Origin: Clostridiales bacterium | Lineage (GTDB): Bacteria > Bacillota > Clostridia > Oscillospirales > Oscillospiraceae | Length of the DNA stretch: 35,492 nt | Assembly: GCA_004557655.1 (NCBI GenBank) | Contig: SFGJ01000016.1 | Location: 1-35,492, forward strand | Reading direction: 5' to 3' | Shown here: positions 7,362-15,804 of the stretch, piece by piece | How positions within the stretch are numbered: the first letter of the stretch is position 1 | Layout: each line of letters starts with the position of its first letter | Notes under the pieces: generated by a model | The model's database searches: none | What the model was told of the DNA's origin: nothing | Seen by the model: only the letters and a program-made list of their open reading frames with translations | Program-made: the position numbers and the translations under genes

Positions 7362-9911
7362 ATGAGCGGAGACAAGCGCAATAACAAACGCACGCATAAC
7401 GAATTGAAGAAGAGCGCCGAAAAAATAAAAAGGAAAGTGTCGCAAACATTCAGCAGGAAATCCGAAAACGCCGGACAAGCCAGAAGCCCCAGGGCAGCGC
7501 AGGCTCGGCGACGCAAGGTGGGATTCATCATCGGAACGATTTTCGCGGTGATGGTGCTGACCATGATCTTTTTCGCCATCATTTTCTCCATGTATATCAA
7601 CAGGACCATGAAGAATCAGGTGGAGGTGGATCTGTCCGCCTACGATATGTCCCTTGCTACGGAAATGTATGCCAAGGATAGGGAAACCGATGAATGGAAG
7701 CTTTACCAAACCCTCTACGACGGCGAAAACCGCATCCTCCTCACCGGTGACCAGATCCCGGATAATCTGCGCAAGGCCGTTGTGGCCATTGAGGACAAGC
7801 GTTTTTATTCGCACAAGGGCGTGGACTGGAAGGGCACCATTCGGGCCATATTCAGCACAGTGACCGGAAGGGGCGTGCAGGGCGGCTCCACCATTACCCA
7901 GCAGCTTATCAAAAACATTACGGGTGACGATGAGGTCACTGTCAAGCGCAAGGTGATGGAGATCTACCGGGCGCTGCAATTGGAAAAGCGGTATGATAAG
8001 GATGAGATTCTTACATGCTACTTCAACACGGCCTACTTCGGTGAGTCCTGCTATGGTGCCCAGACGGCCTCGCGCATGTATTTCGGCAAGGACGCCAAGG
8101 ACCTGACTCTGGCGGAGTGCGCCAGCCTCATCTCCATCACAAACAATCCCTCTATGTATGATCCCCTTATCAGCGACTGGACGCTGGAAAACAACCGCAA
8201 CCGGCAGCTGCTTGTGCTGGAGGAGATGTACAAGCAGGGAATGATCGAGGATGAGGCAGTCTACGAGGCTGCCTGCAATGAAAAGGTGGTCTTTACCAAC
8301 GGCTACAACTGCATGGGAGAGCGGGTAGAGGGCTATGTGGCCCCCAATGTGGAGGAAGAAAACGGCGAACAGGTGACCAGGGCCAACAACTCTTACTTCA
8401 CTGACCAGGTCATCAAGGATGTGGCCCAAAAGTTTGTGGAGATCTACGATCTGAAGGACAGCAAGCCCGACAGTGAGGGCAATGTCATCAGTGCTTTTGA
8501 GCGGGCCGTGACTATGGTATACGGCGGAGGCTATAAGATCTATACCACCCAGGATCTAAAGTACCAGAAGATCGCTGAGGAGGTATTTGAGACCACAAGC
8601 TATCTCAATGTCAAGGACTCCTATGGGCAGTCTCTGCAGGCGGCCATTACCGTGGTGGATCCTTATAACGGCAATGTGGTAGCTCTGGTGGGTGGCACAG
8701 GCATTAAAACAGCGGACCGGGGCTGGAACTGGGCCACGGAGGTGCGGCCCTGCGGCTCGGCGGTGAAGCCCATCAGCACCTATGCGCCGGCGTTGGACGA
8801 CGGCACTCTTACGGCAGCATCATCCATCGACGACTATCCCATTCTCCTCAACGGAAAGACCTGGCCCCAAAACGCCAACGGGCGGTACGGCGGATTGACC
8901 GATGTGCGCGATGCCATCGTCCGGTCGCTGAATACCTGCGCCGTGCGGGTAAATCTGGCCTACGGAGTAAACGCATCCTATAAGTTTATGACGGAAAAGC
9001 TGGGCTTTACCACTCTGACGGAAACGGATTCGCAGCAGGTGGGCAATATGGCTTTGGGCGGCTTCTATAATGGCGTGACCACGGAGGAGATGGCGGCGGC
9101 CTACGGTGCCTTTGTCAATGACGGCGTCTACTCCGCACCCAGGACTTATGTGAAGGTGGAGGATTCCCAGGGAAAAGTCGTCATTGACAACGAGGTCCGT
9201 TTCAACACGGCCATGAAGGAAACTACCGCTTATTTGATGCGGGATATGCTGCAGGATGTTGTCGCCTATGGTACCGGTACCGAGGCACGCTTTTCCGGCA
9301 TGAGTATCGGCGGCAAGACCGGTACTACTGATAACGCCAGAGACCGTTATTTTGTGGGATTTTCTCCCTATTACAGCGCGGCGGTGTGGTGCGGCTATAA
9401 GTCGAATGAAGTGATTTATGCCGGAGGCAATCCTTGTGCCGTGCTGTGGAGAGAGGTCATGAGCCGGATCCACGAGGACCTGGATAATGTGGGATTCCAC
9501 AGCTGTGGGGGACTTAAGGAAGTAACTGTCTGCGCTGACAGCGGTCTGCTGGCTACAGAGGTCTGCGCGGCGGACTCCCGGGGCAGCCGGGTCCGCACAG
9601 TGCTGGTGGCGGAGGATACGGAGCCTACCCAGAGCTGCACGATGCATAAAATGATCAATTACTGTCAGGACGGTAAGCACGAAGCTACCGCAAACTGCCC
9701 GGCCTCTTCAGTGATACAAATGGCGGTGCTGGACTTTACCAGAGAAACGGTGAATGATATCAAAGTGGCAGACGATGTGTTCCGGCTGTCGGTGCTCTCG
9801 GAGGGAAACTGTCCGGTTCATGATGGGACGGCAGCCGATCCCGACGCTCCGCAAGAGGAAGAACAAAACCCAGAGGATCCGGAGGGAAACCCAGGATTCT
9901 TCTTTCGGTAA
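7362..9911 (+). CDS. Class A penicillin-binding protein (transglycosylase/transpeptidase)
   Basis: The 849-aa bifunctional peptidoglycan synthase polymerises glycan strands and cross-links stem peptides outside the membrane. A basic cytoplasmic tail is followed by one transmembrane helix (about residues 53-79). The GT51 domain (about 115-290) carries the catalytic Glu in IEDKRFYSHKG (E144) and the GGSTITQQLIKN motif. The transpeptidase domain (about 420-690) has the active-site SxxK (S466-K469 in CGSAVKP), SLN (522-524) and KTGT (652-655). The C-terminal ~160 residues are Cys-containing (CADSGLLATEVC, CTMHKMINYCQ) and end in an acidic Pro/Glu tail. This PBP1A-like architecture is normal for Clostridia. 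It is a single gene with promoter and strong terminator. Confidence 0.95.
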   Translation: MSGDKRNNKRTHNELKKSAEKIKRKVSQTFSRKSENAGQARSPRAAQARRRKVGFIIGTIFAVMVLTMIFFAIIFSMYINRTMKNQVEVDLSAYDMSLATEMYAKDRETDEWKLYQTLYDGENRILLTGDQIPDNLRKAVVAIEDKRFYSHKGVDWKGTIRAIFSTVTGRGVQGGSTITQQLIKNITGDDEVTVKRKVMEIYRALQLEKRYDKDEILTCYFNTAYFGESCYGAQTASRMYFGKDAKDLTLAECASLISITNNPSMYDPLISDWTLENNRNRQLLVLEEMYKQGMIEDEAVYEAACNEKVVFTNGYNCMGERVEGYVAPNVEEENGEQVTRANNSYFTDQVIKDVAQKFVEIYDLKDSKPDSEGNVISAFERAVTMVYGGGYKIYTTQDLKYQKIAEEVFETTSYLNVKDSYGQSLQAAITVVDPYNGNVVALVGGTGIKTADRGWNWATEVRPCGSAVKPISTYAPALDDGTLTAASSIDDYPILLNGKTWPQNANGRYGGLTDVRDAIVRSLNTCAVRVNLAYGVNASYKFMTEKLGFTTLTETDSQQVGNMALGGFYNGVTTEEMAAAYGAFVNDGVYSAPRTYVKVEDSQGKVVIDNEVRFNTAMKETTAYLMRDMLQDVVAYGTGTEARFSGMSIGGKTGTTDNARDRYFVGFSPYYSAAVWCGYKSNEVIYAGGNPCAVLWREVMSRIHEDLDNVGFHSCGGLKEVTVCADSGLLATEVCAADSRGSRVRTVLVAEDTEPTQSCTMHKMINYCQDGKHEATANCPASSVIQMAVLDFTRETVNDIKVADDVFRLSVLSEGNCPVHDGTAADPDAPQEEEQNPEDPEGNPGFFFR

Positions 9912-9918
9912 ACCAAAC

Positions 9919-9950
9919 AAAAAAGGAGATGCGAAAGCATCTCCTTTTTT
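9919..9950 (+). terminator. Terminator after the penicillin-binding protein gene
   Basis: A perfect stem AAAAGGAGATGC (9921-9932) with its complement (9937-9948) and a GAAA tetraloop ends in a T-run. Confidence 0.92.
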
Positions 9951-10047
9951 CGGACACCGGCTCAAAGTTTGCCGGCCTTCTCCCGTGCCGGATCAATGGA
10001 CGGCCATTAGAGCGGGCGAGGCAAAGAGTATTTTCGGATGGCGATAT

Positions 10048-10626
10048 TCAGGGTAGGGCATCCAGAATCAGGTCACAGTGCTTTTCCGGATGGAGCTGAT
10101 GAAAATAAAACTGTTCCAGAGGGATCCATCGATCAAAAAACTGCTGCGCCTGCTCCGGCGGACAGCGGCTTAAAATGCGGCGGCGCTGCGCCGCGTCAGA
10201 AATGCGGAGAAAAACGGAAGCGGAGTAGTACGAGGCAAGCTCCGGGTGCATACAGTAGGTGCCCTCCACCACCTGGAAGGGGACATAGGGAATGCGGACG
10301 GGGGGCTGCAGAGTCATGGTGCTGCAGTCGAACCGCCGGCAGATCACATCCTCACCCCGCGATAGAGGCAAAAGCACCTCCTGCAGCAGACGCTCCCGGT
10401 CCATGTTGCCGCCGGGCTGGGCCAGCCGCTCCGGCGTGCGCTGGTAGGGCTGGAGAAAATAGTCGTCGGCGTGGAAGACCGGACAGCCGTATTTTTCCTG
10501 CAGCCGCCGGGCAAGGGTGGTTTTCCCGGCTGCGCAGCAGCCGTCAATGGCAAGCGTCAGAGGACGGCCTGCGGACAGGCGGCTGTCAATAAGGGCAAAC
10601 AGAGAAGACTCAGCAGGGCCAGTCAT
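10048..10626 (-). CDS. Uridine kinase-like P-loop NTPase
   Basis: The 192-aa cytoplasmic protein has a Walker A loop GCCAAGKTT (about residues 29-37) after the beta-strand LTLAIDG, a following HADDYFL segment typical of the nucleoside/phosphoribulokinase-like fold, and VVEGTYCMHPEL, which resembles the Walker B/substrate region of uridine kinase relatives. A late RILSRCPPEQ region could be the Arg-rich lid. These small proteins are usually annotated 'uridine kinase' but the substrate is unproven. The SD AGGGAGG lies six bases before the ATG. It has its own promoter (TTTACA-17-TATAGT) and diverges from mntP. No clear terminator is visible downstream. Confidence 0.75.
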   Translation of the reverse strand: MTGPAESSLFALIDSRLSAGRPLTLAIDGCCAAGKTTLARRLQEKYGCPVFHADDYFLQPYQRTPERLAQPGGNMDRERLLQEVLLPLSRGEDVICRRFDCSTMTLQPPVRIPYVPFQVVEGTYCMHPELASYYSASVFLRISDAAQRRRILSRCPPEQAQQFFDRWIPLEQFYFHQLHPEKHCDLILDALP

Positions 10627-10658
10627 GGTGTGCCTCCCTTTTCACAAAAGTTGAGGCT

Positions 10659-10687
10659 ACTATACCACATTTTCTCATCCGTGTAAA
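10659..10687 (-). promoter_or_regulatory. Promoter of the uridine kinase-like gene (TTTACA-17-TATAGT)
   Basis: On the minus strand TTTACA (10687-10682) is followed after 17 bp by TATAGT (10664-10659). Confidence 0.7.
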
Positions 10688-10722
10688 CCGGGGAAAAACC
10701 TTGAGTAAACGGGGGAAAATGA

Positions 10723-10751
10723 TTGACAGAAGGAGCCGGATATGGGATAAT
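10723..10751 (+). promoter_or_regulatory. mntP promoter (TTGACA-17-GATAAT)
   Basis: TTGACA at 10723-10728 and GATAAT at 10746-10751 are 17 bp apart, leaving a leader of about 55 bases before the mntP start. I see no manganese (yybP-ykoY) riboswitch motif in it. Confidence 0.75.
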
Positions 10752-10811
10752 GAGCGAATAAAATTCACCGGAGTGCGAAGGTATCCCGGCATAGTATGGG
10801 GGGGAGTAGAA

Positions 10812-11384
10812 ATGGGCTTTATCGAGCTGCTGCTCATTGCGGTGGGTCTGTCTATGGATGCCTTCGCTGTGGCGGTGTGCAAGGGGCTGTCCGTGGGGAA
10901 GCCGGGATGGAGGCATTTTTTGGCCGTGGGACTGTGGTTCGGCGGCTTTCAGGCGCTGATGCCTGCCATCGGGTATCTGCTGGGCACGACATTTGAAAAG
11001 TACATTACCTCAGTGGATCATTGGGTCGCTTTTGTGCTGCTGGGCCTCATCGGCGGGAATATGCTCAAGGAGGGCTTTTCCCGTGAGGAGGAGAAAGAGG
11101 AGAATACGTCCTTTGGCTTCAGGGCCATGCTGCCCCTGGCGGTGGCCACCAGCATAGACGCCCTAGCGGTGGGAATCACCTTTGCCCTGCTGCCGGAGGT
11201 AAACATCTTCAGCGCCGTGGGCCTCATCGGCGTCACAACCTTTTGCCTGTCGGCTTTGGGATTGAAGGTAGGCAATATTTTCGGCCTGAAATATAAGAGC
11301 AAGGCGGAGGTGGCCGGGGGGATCATCTTGATCCTGATGGGCCTGAAGATTCTTCTGGAGCATTTGGGTGTCATCAACTTTTGA
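10812..11384 (+). CDS. mntP: Manganese efflux pump MntP
   Basis: The 190-aa protein has six membrane helices arranged as two related halves. Each half carries the family Asp motif: LSMDAFAVAVCKG near residue 16 and ATSIDALAVGI near residue 118. MntP exports Mn2+ from the cytoplasm and protects against manganese excess. The ATG at 10812 is preceded by GGGGGGAG; a longer upstream reading would add non-conserved residues. The next gene, a TrmH-type methyltransferase, starts 15 bases after the stop, so the two are probably co-transcribed, though with no obvious functional link. Confidence 0.93.
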   Translation: MGFIELLLIAVGLSMDAFAVAVCKGLSVGKPGWRHFLAVGLWFGGFQALMPAIGYLLGTTFEKYITSVDHWVAFVLLGLIGGNMLKEGFSREEEKEENTSFGFRAMLPLAVATSIDALAVGITFALLPEVNIFSAVGLIGVTTFCLSALGLKVGNIFGLKYKSKAEVAGGIILILMGLKILLEHLGVINF

Positions 11385-11398
11385 CGGAGGAAGCGGGC

Positions 11399-12214
11399 AT
11401 GACGGATATTCGGGAGATCACGGATTTCTCCGCGCCGGAACTGGATATTTTTGCAAGGCTTAAGGAAAACCAGCTTGCCAACTGGGAATGCGCGGAGCGG
11501 GGGATATTCATTGCCGAAAGCCCCAAGGTTATTGGCCGGGCTCTGGCGGCCGGCTATGAGCCAATTTCCTTTTTAATGGAGAGGCGGCATGTGGAAAGCC
11601 AGGGAAGAGAACTCTTGGAGAGATGTGGACAAGTGCCGGTCTTTACGGCGGAGGAGGCCGTGCTGGCTCAGATGACCGGGTTTCATCTGACCCGGGGGAT
11701 GCTGTGTGCCATGCGGCGCAGAGAATTGCCCCGGGCGGAGCAGGTGTGCGCCGATGCCCGGCGCGTTGTGGTGTTGGAGCGGGTGATGAATCCCACCAAT
11801 GTGGGGGCGATCTTCCGTTCGGCGGCGGCACTGGGCATGGATGCGGTGCTGCTGACACCGGAGTGTAGCGACCCCCTGTATCGGCGCTGCACACGGGTGA
11901 GCATGGGGACGGTGTTTCAGATCCCATGGACCTATCTGCCGGAGGGGAGCTGGACGGAAAAGCTGCATGAAATGGGCTTTCGTACGGCGGCCATGGCCCT
12001 GCGGGAGGAGTCCCTGCGGCTGGACGATCCCCGCCTGGCTGCGGAAAGGAAACTGGCTATCGCCTTAGGCACCGAGGGGGACGGCCTGGCGGACGGCAGC
12101 ATCGAGGGCTGCGACTATACGGTGTGCATTCCTATGGCTCATGGGGTGGATTCTTTGAATGTGGCGGCGGCAAGCGCCGTGGCATTTTATCAGTTGGGCC
12201 AGGTGGGAGAGTAA
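11399..12214 (+). CDS. TrmH/SpoU family RNA 2'-O-methyltransferase
   Basis: The 271-aa cytoplasmic enzyme is predicted to methylate a ribose 2'-OH in rRNA or tRNA with S-adenosylmethionine. An N-terminal substrate-binding region (to about residue 110) is followed by the SPOUT knot domain. Its three signatures are visible: NPTNVGAIFRSAAALG with the catalytic Arg, IALGTEGDGL, and IPMAHGVDSLNVAAASAVAFY. The target nucleotide cannot be told from sequence. The ATG at 11399 is chosen over an upstream TTG because GGAGG sits eight bases before it; the TTG overlaps the mntP stop. Confidence 0.9.
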   Translation: MTDIREITDFSAPELDIFARLKENQLANWECAERGIFIAESPKVIGRALAAGYEPISFLMERRHVESQGRELLERCGQVPVFTAEEAVLAQMTGFHLTRGMLCAMRRRELPRAEQVCADARRVVVLERVMNPTNVGAIFRSAAALGMDAVLLTPECSDPLYRRCTRVSMGTVFQIPWTYLPEGSWTEKLHEMGFRTAAMALREESLRLDDPRLAAERKLAIALGTEGDGLADGSIEGCDYTVCIPMAHGVDSLNVAAASAVAFYQLGQVGE

Positions 12215-12241
12215 AAAAAGAGAGTTTTACGGAAAAAAGTA

Positions 12242-12270
12242 TTGACAAACACGGGAGAGTATACTATACT
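12242..12270 (+). promoter_or_regulatory. tRNA-Ala promoter (TTGACA-17-TATACT)
   Basis: TTGACA at 12242-12247 and TATACT at 12265-12270 are separated by 17 bp, about 40 bp before the mature tRNA end. Confidence 0.85.
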
Positions 12271-12313
12271 TAGCAAGTCGGCAGCCGAAGCGTTGCGAAG
12301 TTCATACAGACTT

Positions 12314-12389
<76 letters not shown>

Positions 12390-12390
12390 A

Positions 12391-12430
12391 GAAACACCCG
12401 ATTTCGAAAGAAATCGGGTGTTTTCTTTAC
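12391..12430 (+). terminator. Terminator of tRNA-Ala
   Basis: A 14-bp perfect stem (12392-12405 with 12410-12423), GAAA tetraloop, then TTTTCTTT. Confidence 0.93.
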
Positions 12431-12594
12431 TGGCTTAATATCCGGCTTTCTCCAACCTTTTTCACACTTCCCGATGAATTTAACGCCTGGTTTGCGAAAA
12501 AACAGAGTATGCGCCCAGGCACAGCCGGCTACGCATGGATGTGCTGCAGAGGTGACAAATAAACGGCTTACTGCGGCAGAATCGCTCTGGGATG

Positions 12595-12623
12595 TTGCGC
12601 TTTTGCACAGTGTACTATATAAT
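12595..12623 (+). promoter_or_regulatory. FRG gene promoter (TTGCGC-17-TATAAT)
   Basis: TTGCGC at 12595-12600 and TATAAT at 12618-12623 are 17 bp apart, about 30 bp before the FRG gene start. Confidence 0.75.
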
Positions 12624-12654
12624 ATGAAACAAGAGCACAAAGGGAGGAGAGGCA

Positions 12655-13572
12655 ATGGACATGGAACTGAACATGGACGATTATAATGCAGCAGAGTTGG
12701 AGGATACCCTTGACTTTGACTACAGCGTGGGCGAAATATTTATTGACAGCATGGAAATGTTCCGGCGGGAACTGATGGAGCCGTTTAAAGACAAGAACAG
12801 GCACATTTTCTACCGCGGTGAGCGTGTCAGCGGGCTGAACCGACCGCTGCTGCCCACAATGTACCGCAACAAACAAGCTCTGATCAAAAATGGTGAATAC
12901 AGCGCAGAGGTGAACGCGGACTTTCTGCTGGAATACTACAAGTCCTACGGCAGCTTCTTTGACCTGTACAATGCCACTTTCGGTACGGCGGGTAAATACC
13001 AACTGTACGATCTGTGTGCCTTTTCCCAGCACTATTTGAATAACTCTCCTTTGATAGACTTTACCAAGTCGCTGTATGTGGCTCTGTCATTCGGCTTGAA
13101 AGAAAAAGTGTCCTTTGAGGATGATGGCGTCATATATGCCGTGGAGATCAATGACTTCAGCAACAATTACACGACCAGCAAGGTAGTGGCAGAGTGCTGG
13201 CTCAATGACTTCAAGGTGCATGTTTATAACTTTGATAAGGACGACAAATCACCGCAAGCGCAGGCGCTGAAAAAGCAGATCAAACGCACCAGCCCTACCG
13301 GAAAACTCATTGACATTGCGACCAACGATCTGATGAAGTTCCAGCAGGGCGTGTTCTTGCTGCTGACAGATTTCAACCTGGTAAACCGTCTGTATCTGAC
13401 AAAAAATGTGCGCAGCAGCTTGAAGATCACCAAGTACATTCTCAGTAAGGACATCTGTGCGGAGCTGGTGCGCATGATTGCCGCCGAGGCACCGTGGTAC
13501 AGGTTCTCACGGCTACTGGAGATTAAAGACGGCTTAAACGCGGCAATCGAGCACAACGAAACAAACCTGTGA
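12655..13572 (+). CDS. FRG-domain protein
   Basis: The 305-aa protein is predicted cytoplasmic. It carries an FRG domain: the naming motif appears as HIFYRGERVSG (about residues 50-60), followed by LCAFSQHYLNNSPLIDFTKS and LYVALSFGLKEK, the conserved core with the QHY and D-x-T/S positions. The biochemical activity of FRG domains is not established; they occur in accessory genes of phages and bacteria. The start is fixed by AGGGAGGAG upstream of the ATG at 12655. The gene follows tRNA-Ala with its own promoter and ends at a bidirectional terminator shared with the signalling cluster. Its Lys/Asn-rich composition is somewhat unlike the housekeeping genes around it, which may indicate transfer (inference). 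Confidence 0.82.
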   Translation: MDMELNMDDYNAAELEDTLDFDYSVGEIFIDSMEMFRRELMEPFKDKNRHIFYRGERVSGLNRPLLPTMYRNKQALIKNGEYSAEVNADFLLEYYKSYGSFFDLYNATFGTAGKYQLYDLCAFSQHYLNNSPLIDFTKSLYVALSFGLKEKVSFEDDGVIYAVEINDFSNNYTTSKVVAECWLNDFKVHVYNFDKDDKSPQAQALKKQIKRTSPTGKLIDIATNDLMKFQQGVFLLLTDFNLVNRLYLTKNVRSSLKITKYILSKDICAELVRMIAAEAPWYRFSRLLEIKDGLNAAIEHNETNL

Positions 13573-13580
13573 TAATAATG

Positions 13581-13626
13581 AAAAGAGCACCCAGTCGCTG
13601 ATGCAGTGACTGAAGTGCTCTTTTTA
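13581..13626. terminator. Bidirectional terminator between FRG and HATPase genes
   Basis: A 10-bp stem AAAAGAGCAC/GTGCTCTTTT (13581-13590 with 13615-13624) encloses an inner CAGTC/GACTG stem. It has T-runs on both strands. Confidence 0.88.
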
Positions 13627-13628
13627 AG

Positions 13629-14033
13629 TTATTGCAGGTCAAATGTCAGTGTCAGGCGGTTTTCACCGTTTTCATAGGCATATACCATAGCTCGGGTCAT
13701 TTTCCGCACCATGTGCAGTCCCAAACCGCCAATCTGTCGTTCTTCGGCGGACAATGTGGTATCCGGCTCCGGCACAGCAGTGGGGTCATAGGGCTTACCG
13801 TTGTCGGCAAAACGCAGGAAAAGAGAGTTTCCCTCTGTGCAGAGCGCTACAGAAGCCTGTGATGCACCGCTGTAATGAACGATGTTGGACCAGATTTCAT
13901 CAGCGGATACCTGGATGCGGTTTTGTACGCGAAGGGAGATAGCGGCTTCGTCCAGCCGCTGCTCCAGAAAGGATTGTACTGCAGCATAAGAGGCGCTGTC
14001 AGGAATTAGAGTGATCCTGTTTTCACTCTGCAT
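13629..14033 (-). CDS. RsbW/SpoIIAB-like HATPase (anti-sigma-type serine kinase)
   Basis: The 134-aa protein is a single GHKL/HATPase_c domain of the anti-sigma kinase type. All ATP-binding boxes are intact: the N-box ADEIWSNIVHY (E46, N50), G1 as ADNGKPYDP (D77, G79) and G2 as GGLGLHMV (about 102-109). Family members phosphorylate STAS antagonists on a Ser and bind a partner such as a sigma factor or enzyme. It is the last gene of a minus-strand run whose upstream neighbours encode the two STAS proteins, the natural substrates. No sigma factor is nearby, so the output partner is unknown. Spacing to the STAS gene is 26 bases. Confidence 0.9.
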   Translation of the reverse strand: MQSENRITLIPDSASYAAVQSFLEQRLDEAAISLRVQNRIQVSADEIWSNIVHYSGASQASVALCTEGNSLFLRFADNGKPYDPTAVPEPDTTLSAEERQIGGLGLHMVRKMTRAMVYAYENGENRLTLTFDLQ

Positions 14034-14059
14034 GGGATCATCCCCTTTCGGGAGTTATT

Positions 14060-14365
14060 TTAGTTTTCAATGGTCAGAAAATCCACAAAGCCGGTAATGT
14101 CAAAAACCTCCATCACTGTCTCGGGCACATGGATGAGTTTCATGCCGCCCTTCTTGTTCATCTCCTTCTGTGTCTTGAGGACAACGCGAAGGCCGGCGGA
14201 AGAAATGTATTCCAGATTCGCCAAGTCAAACACCAAAGCGGTGGTGGTGGGCAATATGGCGCTGAGAGATGCCTCCAACTCCGGGGCAGTGCTGGTGTCC
14301 AGACGACCGCTCAGGGCCAGAGTGACCGTGGTATCTGCAAGTTTTTTTTCGATTTTTAAGCTCAT
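14060..14365 (-). CDS. STAS-domain anti-sigma factor antagonist
   Basis: The 101-aa single STAS domain is of the SpoIIAA/RsbV type. The core FDLANLEYISSAGLRVVL contains the phospho-acceptor position in ISSAGLR (about S56), which is the residue HATPase kinases modify and PP2C phosphatases clear. In its unphosphorylated form it would bind the neighbouring HATPase and release that protein's partner. It lies between the HATPase gene and the STAS-kinase fusion on the same strand, with gaps of 26-27 bases, so the three are probably one transcript. SD GGGAGA precedes the ATG. Confidence 0.92.
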   Translation of the reverse strand: MSLKIEKKLADTTVTLALSGRLDTSTAPELEASLSAILPTTTALVFDLANLEYISSAGLRVVLKTQKEMNKKGGMKLIHVPETVMEVFDITGFVDFLTIEN

Positions 14366-14392
14366 ATCTACATTCTCCCTAATAAAATTATG

Positions 14393-15562
14393 CTATTTGT
14401 CTTGCGCATCTACAAACGGTATCAGTTTTGTGCGCAAAATATCCAGCGCCATAGCTCGTTTTTCCTCGCCCCAACGGTCCCCCTTCAACAGGGAGGTGCA
14501 GCAGCGGAACCAAGCTAACGGGTACAGCCACGCGGCTTCGGGATGATTTTTTTTCGCTTCCTCCAGTGGGCAGCCAAAGTACTTCTCAAAAAATAGGTGC
14601 AAAACCCGATCCACGGTATCCTGGGGCATTTTGTAGAAGTGGTTAAACTCGCCCCTGGGCGCGCCGGCAAGCTCCATGGAGAACAAGATGCGGGAGAGGT
14701 CAAACATGGGCGTACCGGTGGAGAACTCACCCATATCGATGAGACAGCACTCTCCGTTTTGCACCATGATGTTGTTGATGTTCAGATCGCCGTGGAGACA
14801 GTTCAGGGTTTCGGGTACCAGATCAAGGAAGCGGTGCAGGTAGCTGCGCTCCGCATCAGTCACGCCGGTGACATTAGGAATGTCAGCGCGGTTGATGTCC
14901 TTGAAGGAGGGCAGTTGACCAGGCAGCGCCTCAATGCTGTGGATATGGCGGCAGACATCGGCGTACAGGCTTACATAGTCCTCTAAATGGGCTTCATCGC
15001 CGCGAATCAGCTCACCAATGGTCTTGGACTTGATAAGCTCATAGACCACACCGGTGCGGCCGTCCGCTTCTACGATGTCGTAGGATATGGCGGTGGGGAC
15101 GCCCATGACAAATGCCTTCTTTGCCAGAGCTTTTTCCAGCTCGATCTCTTCCTTTTTCACGCGGGGATAATACAGCTTGATGATGGTCTCGTCATCCAAG
15201 CGGAAAACTTCGCCGCAGGCGCCGGCGCCGATTTTGTCGCAGCCTTCTACCGTCAGCTTCCGCACGGCACGGGTGATGTCCATGATTTCGGAAAAACCGG
15301 TGACGTCAAAAACATTCATCACCTCGTTACTGACATTGATAATACGAAACGTCTTGGCCTTACAGCGCTTCTTAGCACTCAGCAGCACCCGCAGCCCGGC
15401 GGAGGAGATAAACTCCAGCCCATCGGCATCAATCAACATGCCGTCCGCACCCGAGGGCTCACCTGCCAGTGCGGCTTCAAACTCCTGCGCATTGCCGGAG
15501 TTGATGCTGCCGAATAGTTCTATCACCGACAGTGCGCCATCATGTTTGATTTTCAGTTCCAT
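14393..15562 (-). CDS. STAS domain fused to an APH-type kinase
   Basis: The 389-aa two-domain protein has residues ~1-105 as a STAS domain with the phospho-acceptor motif FISSAGLRVLL (about S54). Residues ~108-389 are a phosphotransferase of the APH/choline kinase fold: Gly-rich loop IGAGACGEVFRL, Lys in TIIKLYY (K129), catalytic loop LHGDLNINN (D259, N264) and metal-binding LIDMGEF (D276). All key kinase residues are present, so it is probably active on an unknown substrate, with the STAS part as a regulatory arm. A perfect promoter sits so close that the GGAGG before the start may not be transcribed. I use the ATG at 15562, nine bases after GGAGG; the ATG at 15571 would serve a leaderless mRNA. 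The gene lies just upstream of the STAS and HATPase genes. Confidence 0.85.
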   Translation of the reverse strand: MELKIKHDGALSVIELFGSINSGNAQEFEAALAGEPSGADGMLIDADGLEFISSAGLRVLLSAKKRCKAKTFRIINVSNEVMNVFDVTGFSEIMDITRAVRKLTVEGCDKIGAGACGEVFRLDDETIIKLYYPRVKKEEIELEKALAKKAFVMGVPTAISYDIVEADGRTGVVYELIKSKTIGELIRGDEAHLEDYVSLYADVCRHIHSIEALPGQLPSFKDINRADIPNVTGVTDAERSYLHRFLDLVPETLNCLHGDLNINNIMVQNGECCLIDMGEFSTGTPMFDLSRILFSMELAGAPRGEFNHFYKMPQDTVDRVLHLFFEKYFGCPLEEAKKNHPEAAWLYPLAWFRCCTSLLKGDRWGEEKRAMALDILRTKLIPFVDAQDK

Positions 15563-15576
15563 TATCGTCATCCTCC

Positions 15577-15605
15577 ATTATATCTTAGAATATGCTTTCT
15601 GTCAA
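15577..15605 (-). promoter_or_regulatory. Perfect consensus promoter of the STAS-kinase operon (TTGACA-17-TATAAT)
   Basis: On the minus strand TTGACA (15605-15600) and TATAAT (15582-15577) are both perfect and 17 bp apart. The predicted start point falls at about 15571-15568, at the ATG itself. Confidence 0.85.
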
Positions 15606-15804
15606 AGCGCAAGGATCTTCGCACATGGGGAGGCCAGACAATGGCGCCAATGCCGTGGCCGTTTCCCAAAAGAGCCGCATCTGTTTTACACATATGCGCA
15701 GCAAGCGTTCGCGGCCGCCTCAAAGGGGTGCATGACACAGAGAAGATCGGTCTTACGGCCCTGTTTGCCCTGGGCATACAAAACAAAGAGAAAAGTCTTA
15801 TTCG

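Noticed and set aside
7203..8429. 408-codon minus-strand frame
   Set aside because: It runs through the promoter and the GT51 domain of the penicillin-binding protein and has no family features.
10752..10811. Possible manganese riboswitch before mntP
   Set aside because: The leader is only about 55 bases and lacks the paired conserved loops of the yybP-ykoY class. The GGGGGGAG is simply the ribosome-binding site.
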